Translations under genes and position numbers: made by a program
The notes under the pieces: generated by a model
The model's database searches: none
What the model was told of the DNA's origin: nothing
What the model saw: the letters and a program-made list of their open reading frames with translations, nothing else
Shown: positions 1 to 9,983 of the stretch, piece after piece
How positions within the stretch are numbered: the first letter of the stretch is position 1
How the letters are laid out: each line of letters starts with the position of its first letter
NCBI RefSeq assembly: GCF_032854445.1
Contig: NC_088303.1
Coordinates: forward strand, 32,901,265-32,965,264
Length of the DNA stretch: 64,000 nucleotides
Direction: 5' to 3'
Source: Liolophura sinensis
Taxonomy: Eukaryota; Mollusca; Polyplacophora; Chitonida; Chitonidae

Positions 1-17
1 TTTAATATACGTCCTAG

Positions 18-178
18 TTTCCTCTCTTGTCATAAGTGGGAAGGTCTACCACCAACTTGCGGATCGTCATGGGTTTTCCTCTGTCTCTTCCCGGTTTTCT
101 TCCATTGCATTGCCGACCGCTGTTGTGCAAGTGAAATATTCTTGAGCACGGTGCAAAACACCAATCAAATAAATAAAT
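18..178 (+). mobile_element. S1 tRNA-derived SINE, 5'-truncated
   Basis: Matches the 3' two thirds of the SINE seen complete elsewhere in the window (for example 63657-63925). It has the gggaaggtctaccaccaac block, the ccggttttcttcc block and the tail gtgcaaaacaccaatcaaat followed by aaat repeats. The 5' head is missing or lies outside the window. It probably sits in an intron of gene A. Confidence 0.75.
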
Positions 179-489
179 GCATTAGATTATTAGTATTTAC
201 TAACATATTTTTGCGTGAGTTTAGCATGTATTCACCTGTTATAGCTTTAGTTTATCATTACCTAACCTCTTTTAGTATAGGTTAGCAAGTATGAATGCAT
301 TTAACTCCACAATAGCATGTACTTCAGTTGTATATCGGAGCGAGAACGTGTTTGATACGGGGAACAGTAGTGGTTTTCAAGATGACAACATTACGTACAA
401 AATGATAATATATCTTTATTTCATAATATTTACCTATAAATATTTATTTATAGCAACGCTCTCACAAAATGGAACACGCTCGGGATATA

Positions 490-535
490 TGTCAACAAAG
501 GCTATGTTGTGTTGTCAATATAGCCTTTGTTGACA
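490..535. repeat. Perfect 16-bp inverted repeat (hairpin)
   Basis: The left arm tgtcaacaaaggctat (490-505) and right arm atagcctttgttgaca (520-535) are exact reverse complements around a 14-nt spacer. The stem is seen directly. Any role, such as a transposon footprint or an RNA hairpin, is unknown. Confidence 0.85.
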
Positions 536-687
536 ACACAATTATGTTTACATGTAAAAGACATGGATTGATTCTAGTCTTTATGTTAGTCGCCTTTTAC
601 GACATCGTTGCCAATAGAGGGATCCCAGTCTTGCCTTTTCACTTTGGACACCCCACGCCGGTAGTTAGCATGGATGTGTTACAGTAT

Positions 688-826
688 TTATTAACCTGTT
701 ATACCATGTGTGTATCATGTATTCATTTGATTTACCATGTGTTTAGCGTGCATTAACTTGTTTTACCATGTGTTTACCATGTATTAACCTGTTTTACTAT
801 GTGTTTATCATGTATTACCTTGTTTT
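688..826. repeat. Short tandem repeat, about 34-bp unit, about 4 copies
   Basis: Recurring blocks of the form ttaacctgttttaccatgtg followed by tttaccatgta. Copies are diverged. It lies in the presumed gene A intron. Confidence 0.6.
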
Positions 827-914
827 CGACCAAATCTATTACCTATTAGAATAAGTTTATGATTAACTAACATGTTTTAGCATGATATCTTGTGCATTTA
901 TTTATTTATTTCAG

Positions 915-2187
915 AAATCGTACCCAGCTCGCTACAAATCTGTTCACTACTACAATACTAACCCAGTGTTCGATGCCATATTTGCCATCATTCGCCCACT
1001 CATGCCGGAAAAGTTACAACAGCGAGTACGTATACACTTTTGTTTCCCACTTTCACTTCCTATATTGAGGATTGTGTACTGTTTTATCTTAACGACTTCA
1101 TTAACGACGGTTTTATCTTCTCACTTTCGTTTTGGATCAGCAAGTTATTTGCCTGTCTCGTCAACATTTAACTTTTTTTATAGCTAAACTTTCACGGGAA
1201 GAATTTGTCATCATTATATAAACACATCGACCAGGAATGCCTCCCATCTGAATACTTGCCGGATGACTTCAAAGGGAATAATGTTGGCAGCCTTCAACAA
1301 TGCACAGGTAAATAACAGTCGTGGCTAGACTTGATTTAGCCATCTATGACGTAACCCCCTGAGCCGTACCGTGCGGACGCCTATGCCAGTAAATCTATTA
1401 TTTTTCGTACATTCATAAAGTCATTATTATGTTTTTCAGAAGCTCTAGCGGAAACATACAGTTTAAACAGATTGTAATGCTGAAAAATTAGGACCAGTAG
1501 CTAAATCAGGACATTAACGTTTCAATCGGTATAGGACACACGAAGTGAGGGCTCAAATTTAGCCTTGGGTAGGAATTTGTACACTACCCGGCTCTCACTT
1601 GTTGTGAGGCCTTAGTGAAAATTAGCGCTTGGCCGTTTGAGTAGTCTGACCTTCGTTTAAGTCCATTTGCCTTCCGACAGAATGGTTTGCAAATCTGTAC
1701 GTTTCATGTGAGAAAGTTCGTCAGTGACTTGTCAGAGCTCGGTGGTTTAGCACAGCGGTTTCCTCCGCTAAAAAAGTGACCGTCATCCTGTTAGTGAAAA
1801 ATTCTTAATGGTGTTGGTGTTAAGCAGAAATACATAAATCATGTAAGATGCCGCTCAGTTTCATTTATAAAAGAATATCGCGGATGAAACCTGAAAGTAA
1901 GAGTCCAAAACCAATTATTATATTAGATTGTTACATCGTGTTGTTGAAATCTTTGCATATCTGTAAAAGCGGAGATCTTTGGAACGTTTTGCTCAAACGT
2001 TTCATTTGATTTTCTTCGTCGTCTTTCTGTCTGATTGCCAGATGACTTCATACAGAAGATGCAGCAACCGGAAGTGCGCGATTATCTATTACATCTGTCC
2101 AGTTCGAAGTTTGGGGTGAACGAGGACCTCAAACCCAGTGACGACGAGCTGTTTAACGAGTCATTCAGAAAACTTAACGTGGACTAA
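915..2187 (+). CDS. CRAL-TRIO domain protein, gene A, 3' part (last three exons)
   Basis: Three exons, 915-1025, 1184-1307 and 2042-2187 (TAA), equivalent to exons 5, 6 and 7 of gene B. Each has AG before it and GT after it where internal. Lengths (111, 124 and 146 nt) and phases are identical to B and C. Exon 5 reads KSYPARYKSVHYYN and covers the middle of the lipid-binding CRAL-TRIO fold. Exon 6 has the acidic CLPSEYLPDDF segment that corresponds to the LP.EYGG hallmark of the family. Exon 7 ends RKLNVD, the same C-terminus as B. Proteins of this family (alpha-TTP, clavesin, RLBP1) are soluble carriers of tocopherol, retinoids or phosphoinositides; the ligand here cannot be told. No lesion is seen in the visible part. 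The 5' exons lie outside the window. Confidence 0.85.
1708..1830 (+). mobile_element. S3-type SINE remnant in gene A intron 6
   Basis: Contains a tRNA-like A box (tagcacagcggt) next to the aagttcgtcagtgacttgtc block, and a tail block, tgaccgtcatcctgttagtg then aaaattcttaatgg. The same blocks recur at 51370, 55638 and 26740. It is degraded and internally deleted. Confidence 0.45.
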
Positions 2188-2419
2188 AACTACAAGAAAA
2201 TTTCAGTAATAACTGCAGAAACATTTTGTGTTTTGAAGATTTGTTTATAGAGATGGCGATTCATCTCGAGATGGAATTCATGTTCTTTCCAACAGAAAGC
2301 CAGTCTCCTCTTAGAAGACGAAATATGAAACTTAATGCAGACTAACATCACAAAAAATACAATAGTATAAAAATATTCAGTGTTTTGAAGATGTGTTTAT
2401 AAAGATGAGGTTTCATCTA
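2173..2419 (+). repeat. Duplicated 3' end of gene A (stop codon plus 3' UTR)
   Basis: 2173-2265 and 2331-2419 are diverged copies of one another. Both start at the last codons (KLNVD-stop, and KLNAD-stop in the second copy) and both run into tcagtgttttgaagatg-like then tttata(g/a)agatg sequence and a cat-rich end. The second copy is downstream of the real stop and looks like a tandem duplication of the gene tail. Confidence 0.6.
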
Positions 2420-2596
2420 ACAGTGTAACTGTTACTGCTCAAAGGAGATAAAATATAAAGTCGATGCCGTTGTCCTCGTACATCGACTTATTGCAAGTGA
2501 ATGGTAGTGCTTTATCTCTCTCATTCTTTGGCTTCTGTATTATTAAGATCTCCATGAAAAGATGTTTGAACATCAATGAGTTATTGAATTGTTTAA

Positions 2597-2602
2597 AATA
2601 AA
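2597..2602 (+). terminator. Candidate polyadenylation signal of gene A
   Basis: AATAAA about 410 nt after the gene A stop, followed by T/G-rich sequence. A common hexamer in AT-rich DNA, so support is weak without transcripts. Confidence 0.3.
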
Positions 2603-2649
2603 GATCTATATAAGTGTCCCTCAATCTGTTGAAATGTCCGCACTGTTTT

Positions 2650-2826
2650 TTTGTTATTTTCTTTAGTTTCCTCCCACCTTAATGCTGGCCGCTGTCGTAT
2701 AAGTGAAACATTCTTTAGTACGGCGTAAAACACCAATCAAACAAATAAATATTCTCTTTATTTATTGTCGTAGTCATATGACTGAGAAATTGTTAAGTAC
2801 GACGTTAAACCCCAAGCACTCACTCA
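2650..2826 (+). mobile_element. 3' ends of two SINE families, S1 then S2, abutting
   Basis: 2650-2752 is the S1 tail (tttcctcccaccttaatgct, then gcgtaaaacaccaatcaaac). 2757-2826 is the S2 tail (tcatatgactgagaaattgt, then acgacgttaaaccccaagca and cactc repeats). S2 is full-length at 32915. Confidence 0.7.
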
Positions 2827-3179
2827 CTTTGTTTATTGTTCTACTCCATGGGAAGGTAATTCTGTCGTCAACGTCGTTTGATTAAGTCTCAAAGTGCATT
2901 TGAGCAATAAACCGGCCTTCGTTTTACCTTAATAGAAGCTGACACTGAGCTATGCAAAGAACACGATGACCTGAGTTTCTTGCCCTCACCAAATCGCCGT
3001 GGGTTTCATAAAGGATATGCGAAAAGGAATATTATAGTTTTAAGGGATTTTAAGAAAGTTATGGCAAAATGTTTCATTTTCGAGAGTTTTAGAAAATCTT
3101 AAAAACCCTGTATTCTAGTTTTTCATCAATGGTCAGAAATCAGAGGGACCAGTTTTCATACGTATACGTTGTAATTGCT

Positions 3180-3330
3180 TAACTATATGAGCAGTTAGAA
3201 TAAAACCCTGACTGAGGTAAACTGATGAGATACCGAATTTCCCCGGTTACGTGCGACCATTTACCAGCTATCACACTGCCGTGACTGCCCTGTTTTTACT
3301 CTCCATATCCTTACACCAAACACTTTTCCA
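3180..3330 (+). repeat. R1 dispersed repeat, 3' part
   Basis: Shares the blocks agaataaaaccctgactgag, gtgcgaccatttaccagcta and tttttactctcc with the R1 copies at 12080, 21318, 38007, 42418 and 53483 (reverse). R1 is about 330 bp and non-coding; its class is not recognised. Confidence 0.65.
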
Positions 3331-4460
3331 AGTCAAAAGCAAACTAAAAGTCCTAGACCCTTCCCCAACCAAAAAGAAAATAAACTTGTCCCTGCAGCGA
3401 GATGTTTCTAATATGAGTTAAGTAAATTTTTAAGCAGCTGGCGCTTAGACAGCGATGTTAGTCAAGGCAATGTGTGCAAAATATGAAGGGAATGAAACTT
3501 GGTATACTTCCAGACTGTCGTTCTGAACATTTTCCGATAAAGAGCCATTCCGCTTTCGACCCCGGCAGACATTTTCTTTCCGCCATGATACACAAATGCA
3601 TTTTCTTCATTATCTGTGTATGTGGACGAAATACAGACTCTGCAACAATGTTTTCACGGTCCATAGATACCGTGAGGCCATTTAGAACAACGTCCTTTAG
3701 AAGTGCTTGCACGCAATGTTTTGTAATATACAAATTAAGGTCGCAATGATAGAAAACCTGCTACGCTCAATATGTTTGTAACACTATGGGATAACGTAGT
3801 GCTTGAAGTTTCAATGTCTGTTTTTTTATGGGTAAGCGAATAAATGTGGACAGTTTTGACAATGTAAAATGTTTGTCATCATTGCCTTTGAACACTCTGA
3901 AAAAAAAACTACCATTTGCAGCACAGTAATTGTTGCAATGTCAAAACCACAGAAGACGATGCACTGAAAACACTAGTTTAACACGGACAGAGAAACACCA
4001 AGTGTTGCCAGTATGTGGAAGTCTTACAATTTACACGGAAACGGTATCTTGTAGAAACTTGACTGTCCATATCACGTGACATGGTAGGACCCATTATGGC
4101 GTCCTTGGGTAACAGTGTGTGTGTGAACATTACCCCCGGTAAAGAAAATGGTCAGTAAATTCCTATGGTAGTCTATTATGTTCGCAAAAATCTATGCGTC
4201 GAAATAGACACTCGTTAACAAATAAGGACGTTCCAGGTATATTTCTTAAATACATTAAGTAAACCCCAAGCCAAGCACTTTTAAATATATTAAGAAAGGG
4301 CTAGCCGAGTTTGTATCATGTGCAAACAGTAATTTTAAAACACTTGAAATCACACGCCAGTCAGAATCGCTGAAATGTGAGTAAAATTTGTGAGTAAAAA
4401 CTCCACCCAAGTCGGAGTTCTTTGTATTTCCATCAGTTCGGCATATTTTCACAAATTATT
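3331..4460. other. Intergenic, nothing recognised
   Basis: AT-rich sequence with only short chance reading frames on both strands. No repeat family of this window and no protein homology is recognised. Confidence 0.5.
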
Positions 4461-4461
4461 G

Positions 4462-4600
4462 TTTGATTTCATATATATACAAGAATATTTCACTTATATG
4501 ACTGCAACCAGCATTATGGTTGGAGGAAACCGAGCAGAGCCCGGTGAAAAATCACGACCATCCGCACGTTGATGCAAGACCTTCCCACGGAGTGTTACAA
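4462..4600 (-). mobile_element. S1 SINE fragment, reverse orientation
   Basis: Begins at the reverse tail (aagaatatttcacttatatg) and runs through ccagcattatggttggagga and cacgaccatccgcacgttg before breaking off at gaccttcccacg. Confidence 0.7.
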
Positions 4601-4609
4601 CAGTGTCAT

Positions 4610-4720
4610 CGATCGTTCATTCTCACCACGACCCTACAAGCAGCAAAAGCTAGGAAATTTACAAATTCCTTGTCCAAGGTCGAAGAGCCTTCATGCACTA
4701 CACCACAGCCCACTCCCACA
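4610..4720 (-). mobile_element. Possible S3 SINE head, reverse orientation
   Basis: The reverse complement carries ccttggacaaggaatttgta, matching the ccatggacgaggaatttgta block of the full S3 copy at 55755-56085. Short and diverged. Confidence 0.35.
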
Positions 4721-5547
4721 GATTTTGAGACACACATAGGGTTACCATAAGGAACCGGTACTCTATGCACTCTGTAGCTCCCGTATGCTTCTGCACTTAA
4801 CAACTGCCGTGACACAGTGTTACTGTGCGCAAAGTAGAGACGGACGTATTGAGCCTCAACATTAGAAAAAACTGCTGCTCAAATTTGGAACAGGACACCA
4901 CAGGCACACTCAAGATTGCCACTATCCTCGGTTCGAAGAAGTGTTGCCTGTATCTTGTTTCACGCACGTACATGCTGTGACACAGTTTCAATATTTGGAA
5001 GGAAACTATGGGTGGATGTTCATCGTGGGATATTTGAACTATAGTGTGATGTCAACATGTTGCTGTTCAAATTGTGCCAACGTGGAGTAGGACCATCCCA
5101 ATACCAATAAATATGCCATAGTTGTGCTCATAGCATGTTCAGTTGCATAGATATTTAGAAAATGTCATTTTCGGCAAAGGCGGAAGCGTTGTTGACAGAG
5201 AGTGTATTTGCGATGGTTTTACATCTGAAAGTCTCCAGAAGGACATAATCTACAATTCTGCCATGTTTAAGCTTTTATGGAAAGGTGCACAATTTTTGCA
5301 CACCTCGCCTGTACCAGATTTGATCTTTCTATTTCACAAAAACTTTCTGTATTCAAAGGAAATACAGTAATAGAAAGCACCTAGGAAAGTTACAATACAT
5401 AATGTATGCAATATATGTTATACGTACTATTCCCACAAGTGGCAATTAGAGGCTTACCAAAGGTCGATGATTCCCCACAGACACTCCGGTACATACTGCT
5501 GAACCCCCACCTACCCCCACCCAATCCCCAGCCCAATCCCCCACCTC
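4721..5547. other. Intergenic, nothing recognised
   Basis: No gene or known repeat is recognised. A C-rich tract (acccccacctacccccaccc and following) at about 5505-5550 is notable only for composition. Confidence 0.45.
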
Positions 5548-5612
5548 CACGACCGCCGGCATATAAGTGAAAAGTTCTTGAGCATGACATTGAACAACAA
5601 TCAAATAAATGC
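5548..5612 (+). mobile_element. S1 SINE 3' fragment
   Basis: Short tail fragment: gaccgccggcatataagtga then aaagttcttgagcatgac and aacaacaatcaaataaatgc. Confidence 0.5.
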
Positions 5613-7201
5613 ATAAAATGTATAGCTGCACAATTCTGCCTTAAATTTCTGTCACATGAAGAAGTAGACTGCAGTCAAATCTGGCACGCTAATTCTTACC
5701 GCAAAGAAAAGAGATAAAGCGTGCATGAAATCTTCTCCAGGCTGGGGATTTTCTAGGGCGATAAAAACAGTAAGTACATTTGTACCCTTAAACTTAAAAA
5801 ATGTTTTGTCACTGGACTGTTCTTGAAATTAGATTTCTGTAGAGGACGCTCCGGTGAATCTGTACAACACCGTGTCCACTATGAAGTAGGCTACACCTTA
5901 GTACATATTGAGATACTGTGCTGTGACATGCACAGAACACTGTGTCCCAATTTCTTTAAGACACAGCTGACTGCACGTCGTTTGTGGCGTCACCTGGCCA
6001 GTGGAACAGCCGGTACAAGCACGATTTCCTTAAGCTTGTAGACTACATGCACAGGTTGTGTATACATACCGTGTCGTGCACTTCTCCTGTATATCTAAGA
6101 CTGTGCGCGAGGCGTAAACAGGTCATAAACAAGAGGACTGGTTGGCTAAGGGCCAATAATTGTGTCACAATATCCCGTGCTGAAGGTGCCCCAACCGACG
6201 GGAGTTTCGTAGCGTAAAACTAAGGTAGCGTGTACCCTGTGCTCTAAAGCTTACGTTGTCACACAGTAAGTTCTTGTTTTACACGCGATACGTGTTAAGT
6301 ATTCATGGTGTTGTTGTTGTATTGAGGCTTGGAGGGACATGTTGATTGTACCTGCCTGTCGACCACCAAAAATCCATAACCTTCAGAACAGTATAAGATC
6401 TGAGATAGGCAGTTCACATAAGCTGAAGTCGCCTCACGCCATTGGCCAAAGGTTTGATTTACCAACTTTTTGACTGACCAGGGAAACAACGTTTAATAGA
6501 ATCCATGTGTTTAGTGCTTAACACTGTTCTCAAGATTCTTACTAATACAACGACAGTTAGTGCTTTAGGAAACGCTTAGGCAAGGTCAAGGTGTCAAGGT
6601 CACGTTTCAGAACTAATGTGTTCCAGGAAGTTAATTTTGACGGGTACCAAAGACGAGTGTAGTAAAAGATTAGGTTGTTGTACTTATTTGTCCTCGATCA
6701 CTTTGTTGGATATTCATTGTGTAAAGCAAATTCTTCGTCGAAGTGGCATACATTATTCGGGCACGTGTCCAAAAATAGTCACCTATATTTCCAACTCGTG
6801 TAATTACGTCTTCCCAATGCACAGTGAAATGTGTGATCCAAAGCTTATGGCATAATTTTACGACAGTTGCATGAAACTATATTTTAAATCCATACCATCT
6901 GATCTTCGATGTTATTATTAGAGAACGGTTTTTATATCTTGTCAAAAGTTGTGCAACGAAATTAGTTTAGAGGGAAAATATTTTTTACATTAGAACTTTC
7001 GATAATCAAATATTGACCCCCCCCCCCCCCTCCAAAAAAAAAAACATTAAAAATTGTAGTGGTTCACTATGATGTTTGTAAACCCTTGGAATTATAGCTA
7101 GGGATTAATTGTTGCTTTTCTCATAACATAAGCTTTGGCTGATAGTTATAACGCGATGCATTCTAGTTATGGCAATGGTTCTGCTCCATTTATTAAAATG
7201 T
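5613..7201. other. Intergenic, nothing recognised
   Basis: Several frames of 60-80 codons occur but none resembles a known protein or has coherent splice signals. A poly-C/poly-A tract lies at about 7017-7044. Confidence 0.45.
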
Positions 7202-7470
7202 CGGGTTCCTCAGTGGCCGAGCGGTATAGCATGCTAGCACGACACGATGACCCAGAAGCCACTTACCAGATTGTGATCGCTGTGAGTTCAAGTTCAGCTC
7301 ATGTTGGCTTCCTCTCCGGATAAACATGGGAAGGTCTGCCAGCAACCTGCAGCTGGCCGTGGGTTTCCCCGGGGTTGTGCCCGATTTCCTCCAACCATAA
7401 TGCTGGCTGCCGTCGTGTAAGTGAATATTCTTGAGTACGGCGTAAAACACCAGTCAAATAAATAAATAAG
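7202..7470 (+). mobile_element. S1 SINE, near full length
   Basis: Head with pol III A box in cagtggccgagcggtatagc and B box in gagttcaagttcagc, typical of a tRNA-Ser/Leu-like origin. The body has gggaaggtctgccagcaacc and the tail has cggcgtaaaacaccagtcaa then aaat repeats. Confidence 0.85.
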
Positions 7471-7845
7471 AATGCCCCTTGTGCTGTTTTAATCAATAAC
7501 TTCCGTCTTCTATCCACACAACAGTTTAAGTCAGCTTTCAATTTTATATCCTGAATGTTACATGATAATTTGACTAAATGTGAAACTTTACAGCATATTC
7601 TTGCTCTTTTGCAAAGAATACTTACTTAGCAACGCTTGATCAGTGGTATGGATGGCTATGACTAGAATTTTCACAGGTAAACGCCATGTGAACTAGAGAA
7701 GTACAAAGGCAGTGACCTACTTGTAGACATCAGTGTATCAACGCAGTAATCTATACCCATAATTCATTGCGCGCGATCTGCTGGCTGAAGTGTTCTACCT
7801 TAGACCATATATATGTGCATCTCGTTTACATACGGGAATGAGAAA

Positions 7846-8090
7846 GGCCGCCATGGCCGAGTGGTTAGCACGCCAAGGTGGCGCAATGATCCAGGAGCCT
7901 CTCACAGTAGTTCAGCTCGTCTGGTCTCCTCTGTGGTGGTACGTGAGAAGATCTGTCAGCAACCTGGTCGTGGGTTTCCCCCAGTCTCCCCCGGTTTCCC
8001 CCGATTTTCTCCCACCAGAATGCTGCTGCCGTCATACACGTGAAATATTCTTGAATACGGCATAAAACACCAATGAAACAAACAAAACAA
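7846..8090 (+). mobile_element. S1 SINE, near full length, diverged
   Basis: Head gccatggccgagtggttagc, body with agcaacctggtcgtgggttt, an expanded ccccc(g/a)gt block, and tail cggcataaaacaccaatgaa. Confidence 0.8.
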
Positions 8091-8398
8091 AATACCAATT
8101 TTATAAATCAATCAATAAATAAATAAATAAAGAAGCGAATAATAGAATGCATAGTGAACCCTGATCAGAAGTTGTGTAGTCTTGAGGGCAACAATAGGTG
8201 GATAATACGCGGGTAATGTTTTGTATGTCCATCCTAATGCATGGGTATGTTTTTATGCCTTGGTGGCAATTGTGATTAATAAAACAAACTTGTAAAAACT
8301 GACACTGCATGGCTAGTACCACCTATACAACACATACAAAGGACCCTGGGCGATATATTTCCTAGTTTAAGGTTGTCCCTAGTCCCATATTTATTGCT

Positions 8399-9028
8399 GT
8401 AAGGTAGGATTTATGAACTATACTATAAGGTGAGTTTTATGTACCATACTGTAAGGTGGGCTTTATGTACTATAGTGTAGGGTGGGCTTTATGTACTGTA
8501 GTGTAAGGTGGGCTTTATGTACTATAGTGTAGGGTGGGCTTTATGTACCATACTGTAAGGTGGGCTTTATTTACCATACTGTAAGGTGGGCTTTATGTAC
8601 CATACTGTAAGGTGGGCTTTATGTACTATAGTGTAAGGTGGGCTTTATGTACTATAGTGTCAGGTGGGCTTTATGTACCATACTGTAAGGCGGGCTTTAT
8701 GTACTATAATGTAAGGTGGGCTTTATGTACCATACTGTAAGGTGGGCTTTATGTATTATAGTGTAAGGCGGGCTTTATGTACCATACTGTAAGGTGGGCT
8801 TTATGTACTATAGTGTAAGGTGGGCTTTATGTACTATACCGTAAGGTGGGCTTTATGTACTATACTGTAAGGTGGGCTTTATGTACTATACTGTAAGGCG
8901 GGCTTTATGTACTATACTGTAAGGTGGGCTTTATGTACTATACTGTAAGGTGAGTTTTATGTACCATACTGTAAGGCGGGCTTTACGTACTATAGTGTAA
9001 GGTTTACTTTATGAACCGTACTGTCAGT
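8399..9028 (+). repeat. 26-bp satellite array, about 24 copies
   Basis: The unit is taaggtgggctttatgtac(c/t) followed by ata(c/g)tg, repeated head to tail with few changes. Edge copies are more diverged (taaggtgagttttatg at the left, ggtttactttatgaaccgta at the right). It lies 360 bp before the start codon of gene B. Confidence 0.95.
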
Positions 9029-9172
9029 ATCATCGCCTTTTTTGCGTTCAAAATTTTCAATTTTTTATAGATAAAATGCAGTAATCTTTTTAGTCGTGAA
9101 TAATAAGACCACTTCCAAACAGAACAATAGGGGAATCTTGTGACGTCATGCTGTCTAAACACCGGCTATATA

Positions 9173-9196
9173 TGGTTCATAAAGCCCACCATAGAG
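9173..9196 (-). repeat. Isolated inverted unit of the 26-bp satellite
   Basis: ggttcataaagcccaccata is the reverse complement of a satellite unit (taTGGTGGGCTTTATGaacc) and lies about 145 bp beyond the array. It is the only inverted copy seen. Confidence 0.7.
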
Positions 9197-9386
9197 CACA
9201 GACTTTTAAATACACTCTACACTCTTTTTTAAATCTAAAAAAATATAAATGAAACTATATTAATGCCAAATTTTCATCTGACCATCTGATGAACATTAAT
9301 TCATTTAGACATGTTAAATCTGATTTATTCTAGAAGATTGTCTTGGACGTTTAGTGGGTTAAAAACTCCCGAGGACTGTTGATGCC

Positions 9387-9918
9387 ATGTCAGCCTCCGA
9401 GAAGTACGAATGCAGTCTGGAAAAAGCCAGTCTGAAAAAAGCTGCGAAAGAACTGAACGAAGACCCAAAAGAGAGAGAGAGCGCGGTGGCGTCTTTCCGA
9501 CAGTGGATCGAGCAAAATAATGCTTGGTTAAAAACTCCAACAGGTAAAAATAAAATTCCATCGTAAGATCTAACAAACAGTAGTTTCACTACAATCGAGT
9601 GAATAACATTTGCTTACTTGCGGAGTAACCCCTATGGTGGCCAAGTCCGCCGTCAAAGTGCGTAGGCCTGGAATCAAACCGGGGTCAGTTCAGACTTTAA
9701 AATGCTACTTGTTTCTTCCTCCCTTGGTGATCATCACTAAGAGGTCAGAGCATGGAAACAGGGCTGATGGACCTGTGTCAGTATAATGTGACTTTGTGGG
9801 GTGTCATGTATCATAGCCTCAATATGACACTTCAGTGTCTGCAGCACTTTGGCAGAATAGACTCGCCCGGCCACCTTGAGACTCACTAAATGTACACACT
9901 CCTCGTATATAACTGAAA

Positions 9919-9983
<65 letters not shown>

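Larger units (their letters stand above)
179..914. other. Probable intron of CRAL-TRIO gene A, no exon seen
   Basis: AT-rich sequence upstream of the first recognisable exon of gene A. By analogy with B and C, exon 4 should lie upstream of exon 5, but no exon 4 homology is seen here, so exons 1-4 are presumably outside the window. The only structures are the inverted repeat at 490-535 and the short tandem repeat at 688-826. Confidence 0.5.

Noticed and set aside
688..826. Regularly spaced repeats considered as a CRISPR-like array
   Set aside because: Units are contiguous and diverged without unique spacers, in a clearly eukaryotic context.
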